DNA of 64,000 nt, from contig NZ_AULF01000021.1 in the NCBI RefSeq assembly GCF_000425145.1, positions 34,959 through 98,958 on the forward strand, read 5' to 3'. The position numbers and the translations under genes were made by a program. The notes beneath the pieces were generated by a model that was given only the letters and a program-made list of their open reading frames with translations, searched no databases and had not been told where the DNA came from. The DNA is from Pedobacter glucosidilyticus DSM 23534 (lineage in GTDB: Bacteria; Bacteroidota; Bacteroidia; Sphingobacteriales; Sphingobacteriaceae). This document shows positions 7,788 to 15,412 of this stretch, in pieces (position 1 is the stretch's first letter; each line of letters starts with the position of its first letter).

Positions 7788-9815
7788 ACCAACTACTAAA
7801 TCAATTAATTTGATACCTATAAATGGCGCAACAACTCCTCCAATACCATATATCAAAAGGTTTTGACGTAATAAAGCAGTTGCCCCTATGGGTTTATAAG
7901 CAACTCCTTTTAATGCTAAAGGAATTAGAATTGGAATAATGATGGCATTAAAAATTACTGCCGATAGGATTGCGCTCTCTGGACTGTTTAACCCCATGAT
8001 GTTTAAGCTTTGTAAAGCCGGAATAGAGGCTATGAAAAGTGCAGGAACGATAGCAAAGTATTTAGCAACATCGTTAGCAATAGAAAATGTAGTTAATGTA
8101 CCTCTGGTAATTAATAGCTGCTTTCCAATTTCAACAATTTCAATCAGTTTAGTAGGGTCGTTATCTAAATCAACCATATTACCGGCTTCTTTAGCGGCTT
8201 GTGTTCCACTATTCATGGCAACACCAACATCGGCCTGAGCCAAAGCAGGCGCATCATTTGTTCCATCTCCCATCATAGCCACTAATTTTCCTTGTTGTTG
8301 CTCTGCTTTAATATAGTTCATTTTATCTTCTGGCTTTGCTTCCGCGATAAAATCATCAACACCTGCTTTTTCTGCTATAAACTTAGCTGTAAGTGGATTA
8401 TCCCCAGTAACCATTACGGTTTTAACGCCCATTTTTCGTAAGCGCTCAAAGCGCTCGCTGATACCTGGTTTGATGATGTCTTGCAATTCTATTACACCCA
8501 TTACCACTGCGTTTTCAGTCACTACTAAAGGTGTTCCTCCGTTTGAAGATATTTTCTTTACTTCTTCAGCGGTATCTTCGGGGAAATTAAAGCCAGCTTT
8601 TTGTGTGATATTTCTCATAGCATCAGAAGCACCTTTAAGAATTTGATTTCCGTTGCTTAGTTTAACACCGCTAGACCTTGTTTCTGCAGTAAATTTGATA
8701 AAATCCATCCCTTCCTTTTCTGATGATGAAACAGCGCCAATGGGTAAAAGCTGATTGGCCAACTCTACGATTGATTTCCCTTCTGGTGTATCATCGGGGA
8801 TTGAACTTAATAAACAAAGCTTTATAAAAACTTCTCTTGGTATTCCTTTAGAAGGATAAAATTGTGTTGCCTTTCTGTTACCTATGGTGATGGTGCCCGT
8901 TTTATCTAACAATAAAACATCAATATCACCAGCAGTCTCAACCGCCTTTCCAGATTTAGTAATCACATTAGCTCTTAAAGCCCTGTCCATACCTGCTATA
9001 CCAATTGCAGAAAGTAAACCACCAATGGTTGTAGGGATTAAACAAACAAAAAGAGAGATTAAAGCCGCGATGGTAATTGGCGTATTTGCATAATCAGCAA
9101 ATGGTTTTAAAGTGATACAAACAATGATGAAAACCAATGTAAAACTTGCTAATAAAATGGTTAAAGCAATTTCATTAGGTGTTTTTTGACGAGAAGCACC
9201 TTCTACCAAAGCAATCATTTTATCTAAAAAGCTTTCGCCTAGCGAAGTACTTACCATGACTTTAATTTCATCAGAAAGTACTTTTGTACCTCCAGTTACT
9301 GATGATTTATCACCACCAGCTTCTCTGATAACTGGTGCCGATTCTCCAGTAATTGCTGATTCATCTATGGTCGCAATACCTTCAACAATTTCTCCGTCTG
9401 TTGGGATGGTATCTCCTGTTTCACAAATAAAAATATCACCCTTTTTTATTTGACTTGAAGAAACTTGTTTGATGGTTCCATCTGCTAAAATTAATTTAGC
9501 AGGAGTTTCTTCTCTGGTTTTTCGTAAACTATCTGCTTGTGCTTTTCCTCTTGCTTCGGCAATAGCCTCTGCAAAATTTGCAAACAAAAGCGTAAGGAAT
9601 AGCACTAAAAAGATGAAAAAGTTATATAATGCTGAACCTTGACCAGTATTACTGATAGAATAAAAAGTAACATAAGCCATTACCAAAGTACCAATCTCTA
9701 CAGTAAACATCACCGGGTTTTTAATCATTACCCTTGGATCTAATTTTACAAAAGATTGTTTTAGTGCAGTTTGAACCAATGCTGGCTCGAATAATTTATT
9801 GGATTGAGATTTCAT
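7776..9815 (-). CDS. kdpB: Potassium-transporting P-type ATPase subunit B
   Basis: This is the 679-residue catalytic subunit of the Kdp pump in the inner membrane. It is full length compared with E. coli (682). The phosphorylated aspartate is Asp304 in [10 protein letters not shown]. The actuator loop TGES is at 156-159, PTTIGG lies in the membrane at 261-266, and the hinge motif is [15 protein letters not shown] hydrolysis here drives potassium uptake through KdpA. It reads in the same direction as kdpA and kdpC but is separated from both by oppositely oriented inserts: a four-helix-bundle gene upstream and the YoeB pair downstream. Its last 12 bp overlap the toxin gene. Confidence 0.98.
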   Translation of the reverse strand: MKSQSNKLFEPALVQTALKQSFVKLDPRVMIKNPVMFTVEIGTLVMAYVTFYSISNTGQGSALYNFFIFLVLFLTLLFANFAEAIAEARGKAQADSLRKTREETPAKLILADGTIKQVSSSQIKKGDIFICETGDTIPTDGEIVEGIATIDESAITGESAPVIREAGGDKSSVTGGTKVLSDEIKVMVSTSLGESFLDKMIALVEGASRQKTPNEIALTILLASFTLVFIIVCITLKPFADYANTPITIAALISLFVCLIPTTIGGLLSAIGIAGMDRALRANVITKSGKAVETAGDIDVLLLDKTGTITIGNRKATQFYPSKGIPREVFIKLCLLSSIPDDTPEGKSIVELANQLLPIGAVSSSEKEGMDFIKFTAETRSSGVKLSNGNQILKGASDAMRNITQKAGFNFPEDTAEEVKKISSNGGTPLVVTENAVVMGVIELQDIIKPGISERFERLRKMGVKTVMVTGDNPLTAKFIAEKAGVDDFIAEAKPEDKMNYIKAEQQQGKLVAMMGDGTNDAPALAQADVGVAMNSGTQAAKEAGNMVDLDNDPTKLIEIVEIGKQLLITRGTLTTFSIANDVAKYFAIVPALFIASIPALQSLNIMGLNSPESAILSAVIFNAIIIPILIPLALKGVAYKPIGATALLRQNLLIYGIGGVVAPFIGIKLIDLVVGLFI

Positions 9816-9824
9816 TTTTTATAG

Positions 9825-9883
9825 TATTAGTGAGAATAGGAAATAGATACTTTTATATGGAGAGATAGAGAATAGAGACCATT
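9825..9883. repeat. GAATAG-rich low-complexity segment, left flank of the four-helix-bundle gene
   Basis: Purine-rich words such as GAGAATAGGAAATAG and GAGATAGAGAATAGAG occur on the + strand between the kdpB start and the inserted gene at 9971. The same word family occurs on the opposite strand in the larger array at 10424-10568. The two arrays therefore flank the insert in inverted orientation. Boundaries are approximate. Confidence 0.5.
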
Positions 9884-9970
9884 TTCGCATTTACCCCCCT
9901 TCTATTTAAATTCCTTAAAGTCTATTCCTATTTTTATGTATATTAAGATTTTAAATTAATAAGCTAGTTT

Positions 9971-10345
9971 GTGAAACCACACCAAAATTTAGAAGTATGG
10001 AAGCAAAGTTTTTCTCTTGTTAAAAAATTATATGCCCTTACTTCTGCTTTTCCAACTGAAGAAAAATTTGGACTTACCTCACAAATTAGAAGGGCCTGCA
10101 CTTCTGTTCCAGTTAATATAGCGGAAGGTTCTGCCAGAAGATCTGATAAAGAGCTGCTACAATTTTTATACATATCTCTTGGTTCTGCTAGCGAGTTAGA
10201 TACATTGTTATTGTTATCCAAAGAGCTTGGATTTATAAGTAATGATGATTGCGAAATCGTATTAAAAGATTTAGACTCCATATATAAGTTACTTTTAGGT
10301 TTTATCAATACTGTTAAAAAAAGAATCATGGCTGTAAGCAAATAG
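9971..10345 (+). CDS. Four-helix-bundle protein of the S23/IVP family
   Basis: The 124-residue protein starts at GTG and belongs to the four-helix-bundle family first described from 23S rRNA intervening sequences. Diagnostic segments are NLEVWKQSFSLVKKLYALT, FGLTSQIRRACTSVPVNIAE, GSARRSDKELLQFLYISLGS and ASELDTLL. The fold is shared with Avd, the accessory protein of diversity-generating retroelements, but no reverse transcriptase or template repeat is nearby. Its biochemical role is unknown. It lies antisense within the kdp operon between kdpA and kdpB, with GAATAG-type repeats on both sides, which points to insertion as a cassette. Confidence 0.9.
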   Translation: MKPHQNLEVWKQSFSLVKKLYALTSAFPTEEKFGLTSQIRRACTSVPVNIAEGSARRSDKELLQFLYISLGSASELDTLLLLSKELGFISNDDCEIVLKDLDSIYKLLLGFINTVKKRIMAVSK

Positions 10346-10423
10346 GAGATTGAAAATAGAGAGCATGAAATAGTCTCTTCTTTTAATTTTATCATACTAT
10401 AATCAATAATTCTCATTTTCTTC

Positions 10424-10568
10424 AATCTATTATCTATTCCCTCTATTCTATTCCCTACTCCCTATTCCCCATGTTCTATTCCCCTTATTCTATTCCCTCC
10501 ATTCTATTCCCTATTCCTCATGTTCTATTCCCTATTCCCCATGTTCTATTCCCCCTTATTCTATTCCC
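10424..10568. repeat. CTATTCCC (GGGAATAG) imperfect tandem array
   Basis: About ten copies of TATTCCC separated by short spacers, with a longer unit around CATGTTCTATTCCC used three times. The array starts shortly after the four-helix-bundle gene and runs into kdpA. The kdpA stop codon TAG (10559-10563 area) is read from one CTATTCCC unit, and the last codons also fall in it. Nothing else is visible in the roughly 215 bp between the two genes. Confidence 0.8.
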
Positions 10569-12288
10569 TTAATCCAATCATAGTAAAGTACTCTGCCAAA
10601 GGACCCAATGCCAAAGCAGGAAAATAGGAAAGTGCGTTTAAAACTAGAATGACTGCAAATGTCATTAAAGCGAAAGTTTTGGTATCTGTTTTTAGCGTAC
10701 CTGCCGATGCTGGAATATATTTCTTGGCACCTAATAAACCTGCAATGGCTATTGGACCAATGATAGGTAAGAAACGGCCAAGGAATAAAACTATGCCTGT
10801 TGAGATATTCCAGAAAATATTATTATCGCCCAAACCTTCAAAACCAGAACCGTTATTGGCATTTGAAGAAGTCATTTCATATAACATTTCTGAAAAGCCG
10901 TGGAAACTTGGATTATTCAACCAATTTGCTGGTTTAACGGCCCAATCGGCATCGCCATAGCTTCCAAAAACAAAACTGGCTATTGCTGTACCTGCTAAAA
11001 TCAATAACGGACTTAATAATGTGATGATGGCTGCAATTTTCACTTCTCGGGCTTCTACTTTATGTCCAAGAAACTCTGGTGTTCTACCCACCATTAATCC
11101 AGAAATGAATACAGCTATAATGAGATAAATAAAGTAGTTTAAAATACCTACTCCGCAACCTCCATAAAATGAATTAATCATCATTCCAAGTAATTGCCAT
11201 AATCCTGATAAAGGCATTCCACTATCATGCATAGAATTAACTGATCCGGTAGATATAATCGTGGTAACAGTACTCCAATAGGCTGATGCTGCTGGCCCAA
11301 ACCTTACTTCTTTGCCTTCCATGGCTCCTATGGTTTGGCTAATTCCTAATTTTTCTATGGCAGGATTACCCCCCAATTCACTCATAATGGTTGGTATCAG
11401 GAGCATAAACATCCCAATGGTCATCACCCCAAAAATGGTCCAGGCAAATTTTCTCTTTCTGATAAAATATCCAAAAGCTAAAACCATAGCTATAGGAATA
11501 ATCATTTGAGAAATCACCTCAACCATATTGGTTAAATAACTTGGGTTTTCTAGCGGATGCGCAGAATTTACACCAAACCACCCTCCTCCGTTTGTTCCTA
11601 AATGTTTTACAGCAATCATTCCAGCAGCAGGCCCTCTTGATACATTTACCGTATCTCCTTGCAAAGAAATGAATTGATCTTTTCCTTCATAACTGGTTGG
11701 TGTACCATTAAAAGCTAATATTAAACCTACAATTAAAGAAAGTGGAAGTAATAATCTGGTTATTGATTTCACAAAAAACTCCCAAAAATTACCTAGGGTA
11801 GTAGTGGTTTTATCTCTAAATGCTTTAAAGAACACTACTGCTGCTGCAATACCTGTAGCTGCACTTGTAAAATGCAAAAACATGATTACAAATTGTTGGG
11901 TAAAATATGTTAAGCCAGATTCGCCCGAGTAGTGCTGTAAATTACAGTTTACGACGAAACTGATGATGGTATTGAATGATAAATCAGGACTCATCCCTGC
12001 GTTTCCATCAGGGTTTAGTGGTAATTTATCTTGATACATCAAAACAAAAAAACCATAAACTAACCAAACAGAATTAATGGTTAACATGGCTTTTAAATGT
12101 TGCTTCCAGGTCATTTGCTCTTTAGGATTGATGCCAGATAGCTTATAAATGATGCTTTCAAAGGGTTTTAAAAAGTCTGTCCAAGTTTTTTCTCCAGCAA
12201 ATACATTTGCCAGGTATTTTCCAAGTGGTACAGCAATTACCAAGGTGATGGCAAATGAAGCTATAATTCCAAGTAATTCAGTATTCAT
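10561..12288 (-). CDS. kdpA: Potassium-transporting ATPase subunit A (channel-like subunit)
   Basis: This is the 575-residue polytopic membrane subunit that selects and passes potassium, slightly longer than in E. coli (557). Conserved selectivity-filter and pore segments are visible: NCNLQHYSGES, TNGGGWFGVNSAHPLENP, GSVNSMHDSG and FYGGCGVGIL. Many hydrophobic helices span the length. The reading frame ends GLRE followed by TAG, and this end lies inside the GGGAATAG repeat array. The C-terminus may therefore have been reset when the repeat arrived. It starts nine bases after the kdpF stop. Confidence 0.97.
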   Translation of the reverse strand: MNTELLGIIASFAITLVIAVPLGKYLANVFAGEKTWTDFLKPFESIIYKLSGINPKEQMTWKQHLKAMLTINSVWLVYGFFVLMYQDKLPLNPDGNAGMSPDLSFNTIISFVVNCNLQHYSGESGLTYFTQQFVIMFLHFTSAATGIAAAVVFFKAFRDKTTTTLGNFWEFFVKSITRLLLPLSLIVGLILAFNGTPTSYEGKDQFISLQGDTVNVSRGPAAGMIAVKHLGTNGGGWFGVNSAHPLENPSYLTNMVEVISQMIIPIAMVLAFGYFIRKRKFAWTIFGVMTIGMFMLLIPTIMSELGGNPAIEKLGISQTIGAMEGKEVRFGPAASAYWSTVTTIISTGSVNSMHDSGMPLSGLWQLLGMMINSFYGGCGVGILNYFIYLIIAVFISGLMVGRTPEFLGHKVEAREVKIAAIITLLSPLLILAGTAIASFVFGSYGDADWAVKPANWLNNPSFHGFSEMLYEMTSSNANNGSGFEGLGDNNIFWNISTGIVLFLGRFLPIIGPIAIAGLLGAKKYIPASAGTLKTDTKTFALMTFAVILVLNALSYFPALALGPLAEYFTMIGLRE

Positions 12289-12297
12289 GATGAAGGG

Positions 12298-12375
12298 TTA
12301 AAATTTTTCGGGCTTTAGCAGTACATAAACCATGTAAATGAAAACTGCTATGGATATAATTAATAAATAAATCAT
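12298..12375 (-). CDS. kdpF: KdpF, 25-residue stabilising subunit
   Basis: A 25-codon frame directly upstream of kdpA encodes a single hydrophobic helix (MIYLLIISIAVFIYMVYVLL) followed by KPEKF. Size, topology, the charged C-terminal tail and position immediately before kdpA match KdpF, the small subunit that stabilises the KdpFABC complex. The ATG is at 12373-12375 on the complementary strand and the TAA at 12298-12300. Confidence 0.88.
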   Translation of the reverse strand: MIYLLIISIAVFIYMVYVLLKPEKF

Positions 12376-12387
12376 TGTTTTGGGGGG

Positions 12388-12471
12388 TTAAATTTTCTCG
12401 AACCAGCTTATACATTTAAATGCAAGCCAGCAGAGTAATAAAAGAGTTAGCAATAAGATGAGTATAAGCAT
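12388..12471 (-). CDS. 27-residue single-helix membrane microprotein in the kdp operon
   Basis: ATG at 12469-12471 opens a 27-codon frame encoding a leucine-rich helix (MLILILLLTLLLLCWLAFKC) followed by ISWFEKI. It ends 12 bp before kdpF and begins two bases after the stop of another microprotein gene, so the three small frames are tightly packed. The pattern of one helix followed by a short charged tail is like that of KdpF. I know of no named family. It may be an additional Kdp subunit or regulator peptide. Expression is not proven. Confidence 0.6.
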   Translation of the reverse strand: MLILILLLTLLLLCWLAFKCISWFEKI

Positions 12472-12473
12472 GA

Positions 12474-12581
12474 TTAAGATTTTAAAAAGATGTTTGAAAG
12501 GATAGAGATAACAGCTAAGCTCAGCATTAAACCCATAAATACTTGGTATGGTGTGGGTTTGTAATGATTTGATTTTTCCAT
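12474..12581 (-). CDS. 35-residue membrane microprotein, first gene of the kdp structural operon
   Basis: The encoded peptide begins MEKSNHYKPTPYQVF and continues into one membrane helix (MGLMLSLAVISILSNIF), ending LKS. A longer frame opens 36 codons upstream at 12689, but that extension runs through a palindrome and has no support. I therefore prefer the ATG at 12581. The stop is two bases before the next microprotein ATG. The hydrophilic, positively charged N-terminus suggests an inside-facing N-end. The family is unrecognised. A role in Kdp assembly is inferred from operon position only. Confidence 0.6.
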   Translation of the reverse strand: MEKSNHYKPTPYQVFMGLMLSLAVISILSNIFLKS

Positions 12582-12668
12582 ATTTGTGATATTAATTTTG
12601 ATAACCCATACCAAAACAAATACCCTGATAAAAATTAGGAAAAGAATAAAATCAATAGGCTGATTATC

Positions 12669-12690
12669 AGTGCTTTTAACAAAAAGCACT
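12669..12690. promoter_or_regulatory. Perfect dyad upstream of the kdp operon
   Basis: AGTGCTTTT (12669-12677), loop AACA, and AAAAGCACT (12682-12690) form a perfect 9-bp inverted repeat. It lies about 90 bp upstream of the first kdp microprotein start, between the operon and the NtrC-type regulator gene. No T run follows on either strand, so a protein-binding site is more likely than a terminator. A weaker dyad, GCCTATCAA/TTGGTAGGC, lies at 12710-12718 and 12741-12749. Confidence 0.5.
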
Positions 12691-12821
12691 CATCATACGA
12701 ATTATAAAAGCCTATCAAAATGGAAGGGTACATTTTCAAATTGGTAGGCTTTGGGGAAAGGATGATAACCATACAGCTTATTGATAAATCAAAAGCTGAT
12801 TAAAAATAATATCGTGTAAGC

Positions 12822-14150
12822 TTATTTTAAACCGTATTCTTCCAGCTTGCGATAAAGGGTAGTTAAACCAATATTGAGTAGCCTAGCGGCCTCGGTTTTA
12901 TTTTGACTGGTATGATGTAAAACTTTAAGGATGTGCTGTTTTTCGATGGTTTGCAAATCAAAAGCATTAAGATTTAAATCTGATTTATTAAACTCCCAGG
13001 GAAGCAAAGAGCTGTCTAACTCATCAGCGGAAGCTAAAATAACCGCTCTTTCTATCATATTTTTTAATTCTCTGACATTCCCTTTCCATTGGTGAGCTTT
13101 CAACTCTTTTAAAAAATCTGGAGATATTTTTTTCACTCCTTGATTGATTTTAGCAGCAAATTCTTTGAGGTAAAAATCAGCCAATAATTCAATATCTTCT
13201 TTTCTTTGGTTTAAGGATGGAATGGCTATAGAAAAAACCGATAGTCGATAAAAAAGATCTAATCTAAACCTGTTTTCTTCCGCTTCTTTTTGTAAATTTC
13301 TATTGGTGGCAGCAATAATTCTTACATCTACTTTTATGGTTTCAGTAGCACCTACTTTTATAAAAGTACCGGTTTCTAAAACACGTAATAATTTGGCTTG
13401 TAAATCAATATCAAGTTCGCCAATCTCATCTAAAAATAAAGTACCTAAATGAGCTTCTTCAAACAAGCCTTTTTTATCTTTTAATGCCCCGGTAAATGCG
13501 CCTGCTTTATGCCCAAATAATTCGCTTTCTAATAATTCTTTTGATAATGCACTACAATTGATAGCTACAAATTTTTTATTTGCTCTTTTGCTTTCGTAAT
13601 GAATGGCATTGGCAAAAACCTCTTTCCCAGAACCAGTTTCTCCTAAAAGTAAAACAGTTGTATCAGTTTTAGCTACTTTTTCGGCCAAGTTTATCACTTC
13701 TTTTATGGCATCAGATTTACCAATGATAGATTTAAAACTAAACTTACCAGCTATTTTAGCTTCCAATTCCAGAACTCTCCTCTGTAATAAAGATTTTTCC
13801 ATTGCTTTGGCTATCAAAGGGATAATTTTATCATTATCATCTCCTTTAATGATATAGTCAAAAGCTCCATTCTTTATAGCTTGTACACCATCAGAAATAT
13901 TTCCATAGGCAGTTAAAAGGATAACTTCAGGTATGGGATATTGCTCTTTTATTTTTTTTACAAATGTAACCCCATTACCATCTGGTAGTTTTACATCGCA
14001 TAATATGATATCTACATCGTACTGTTCAAGCTTCTTTAATGCAGTTTTACAATCTGCGGCTTGTATAACTTCAAAACCCTCCAGTGTAATAATTCTGGCC
14101 ATCAGAGTTCTTAGTTTATCTTCATCATCTATCAGTAATACTTTTCTCAA
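12822..14150 (-). CDS. NtrC-type sigma-54-dependent response regulator next to kdp
   Basis: The 442-residue protein has a receiver domain (residues 1-120, phospho-acceptor Asp52 in LCDVKLPDG). A sigma-54 activation AAA+ domain follows, with Walker A GETGSGKE at 170-177, GAFTGA at 217-222 and FLDEIGEL. The C-terminus is a Fis-type HTH (NKTEAARLLNIGLTTLYRKL). The GAFTGA loop is intact, so it should activate sigma-54 RNA polymerase. It sits immediately upstream of the kdp structural genes and is the only response regulator in the cluster. It is therefore the likely partner of the kinase at 2693-4429. Classical kdp control uses an OmpR-type KdpE, so this is a different wiring. Confidence 0.93.
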   Translation of the reverse strand: MRKVLLIDDEDKLRTLMARIITLEGFEVIQAADCKTALKKLEQYDVDIILCDVKLPDGNGVTFVKKIKEQYPIPEVILLTAYGNISDGVQAIKNGAFDYIIKGDDNDKIIPLIAKAMEKSLLQRRVLELEAKIAGKFSFKSIIGKSDAIKEVINLAEKVAKTDTTVLLLGETGSGKEVFANAIHYESKRANKKFVAINCSALSKELLESELFGHKAGAFTGALKDKKGLFEEAHLGTLFLDEIGELDIDLQAKLLRVLETGTFIKVGATETIKVDVRIIAATNRNLQKEAEENRFRLDLFYRLSVFSIAIPSLNQRKEDIELLADFYLKEFAAKINQGVKKISPDFLKELKAHQWKGNVRELKNMIERAVILASADELDSSLLPWEFNKSDLNLNAFDLQTIEKQHILKVLHHTSQNKTEAARLLNIGLTTLYRKLEEYGLK

Positions 14151-14333
14151 AATATGACGCTTATATTATGATGTAAAGGTATTGTTTATTTCTTTTTTAC
14201 AAGATAGTATGAATAAGTGACTATACGTATTGCTTTGGGTTAAAGCATAGTCCTATGTAAGAAAGAAGTTATCATTTTTTTAGGCTAATGTAATAGTTTA
14301 AAATTTACCTGCTTATCATCAGGTTATTATATA

Positions 14334-14458
14334 ATAAGGCTGTATCAAAATTTTTCATGTTAATTGCCAATATATTGGCTGTGGTAAAGTTAATATACTT
14401 AAAAAGTACCTTTGATTTATGCATTACTAATAAGAACATGAGTTTGATACAGCCTTAT
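14334..14458. mobile_element. MITE-like element with 16-bp perfect terminal inverted repeats
   Basis: ATAAGGCTGTATCAAA at 14334-14349 is the exact reverse complement of TTTGATACAGCCTTAT at 14443-14458. A sub-terminal TCATGTT word is also repeated inside both ends, shifted by a few bases. The 125-bp unit has no coding capacity. Termini of the GGCTGTATCAAA kind occur on insertion sequences, so this looks like a non-autonomous derivative. No long target duplication is evident, at most AT/AT. It lies between the regulator gene and the PorP gene. The rest of 14151-14526 shows nothing further. Confidence 0.65.
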
Positions 14459-14526
14459 ACTTCGTTTAAAATGGATTTAAGTAGGATAACTTTTTTCTGC
14501 TTGTAAATTTATGCGTTAGCTCATTC

Positions 14527-15399
14527 TTAAAACTGATATCCCAGAACCAAATCAAACTGCCCACCGGTTAGGCCTTGTAAGCCTTGCGGCTCTGTACTAT
14601 ACATGATAGACAAGAGTAACTTCTTCTGATGTAAGAAACCAAAACCGCCTGTAAATGTCTTATTGCTATGATACATGGTATATACTTTCAACTGCTCTAT
14701 ACTTAGTTCTGTGGCTACATCCCATTGGTTTTCAAATCCTTTTACGCCTCGGTATGCAATCAATGGTTTTAGCATTAAACTACCATCATTTACTAAGTCT
14801 ATTTTATAACTTAAAGCACTATAAAATGTAGCATAATTTACTGATGAAAACTGATTCTGACGTTTGTTATTTAAATTAAGATAGCTAAACTGAGCCTCTA
14901 TTTTTTTGCCTATATAAGCCACACCAAAATTTCCATCTAAATAACTCCTTTGGTTATTGTAAGCAGCAAACGCAGGGTCTAGGTTCCCATTAGAAGTTGC
15001 GTCACCTTGGTCAAATCGGTTTTGTGCCCAACTTAATGATACGCCAAATCTTAAGCTCTCTTCACCGCTTAAGTTAACTTTATAAGCATAACTACCCATT
15101 GCTTGGCTTCTTCTTAGTAACCCTGCCTTATCACTCATATAATTAAAGCCTATTGCAGCTTTTTCCGTTATTCTTCCTGAGCCTGAAAAGGACATCAACA
15201 CTGGTGCGCCATCTATTTTATTCCATTGGTCGCTATAATTAGCAAATACATTTAACTTTCCGTTATAGCCTGCCATAGCCGCATTTACTAAATACGGATT
15301 TTGGTAATACTGACTTTTCATAGGGCTTATTTGTGCCGATACTTTTTCGCCCATTAGTACGGCTATCATTAACAAGATGGTTTTTATATATTTTCTCAT
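14527..15399 (-). CDS. PorP/SprF-family type IX secretion membrane protein
   Basis: The 290-residue protein has a signal peptide (MRKYIKTILLMIAVLMGEKVSAQ) and the PorP/SprF opening QISPMKSQYYQNPYLVNAAMAGYNG, broken here as ISPMKSQYYQNPYLV and NAAMAGYNGKLN. The rest forms amphipathic strands ending LGYQF, a typical outer-membrane terminus. PorP/SprF proteins attach type-B T9SS cargo at the cell surface and are usually encoded beside that cargo. Here the gene starts 13 bp after a 2689-residue type-B cargo gene on the same strand. A dedicated pair, cargo plus anchor, is therefore the best reading. Confidence 0.92.
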   Translation of the reverse strand: MRKYIKTILLMIAVLMGEKVSAQISPMKSQYYQNPYLVNAAMAGYNGKLNVFANYSDQWNKIDGAPVLMSFSGSGRITEKAAIGFNYMSDKAGLLRRSQAMGSYAYKVNLSGEESLRFGVSLSWAQNRFDQGDATSNGNLDPAFAAYNNQRSYLDGNFGVAYIGKKIEAQFSYLNLNNKRQNQFSSVNYATFYSALSYKIDLVNDGSLMLKPLIAYRGVKGFENQWDVATELSIEQLKVYTMYHSNKTFTGGFGFLHQKKLLLSIMYSTEPQGLQGLTGGQFDLVLGYQF

Positions 15400-15412
15400 G
15401 TTATTGTCCTCC

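Noticed and set aside
9971..10345. Diversity-generating retroelement accessory gene (Avd)
   Set aside because: The fold family is the same, but there is no reverse transcriptase, template repeat or variable repeat in the window.
9964..10425. 153-codon frame opposite the four-helix-bundle gene
   Set aside because: The + strand product has clear family motifs; the opposite frame has none.
10424..10568. CRISPR array
   Set aside because: The repeats are short, imperfect and irregularly spaced with no unique spacers of constant length, and no cas genes are present.
12582..12821. Sigma-54 (-24/-12) promoter for kdp, expected from the NtrC-type regulator
   Set aside because: I searched the complementary strand for GG and GC ten bases apart here, and in 14151-14330, and found no acceptable site by eye. 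It may lie elsewhere or diverge from the consensus.
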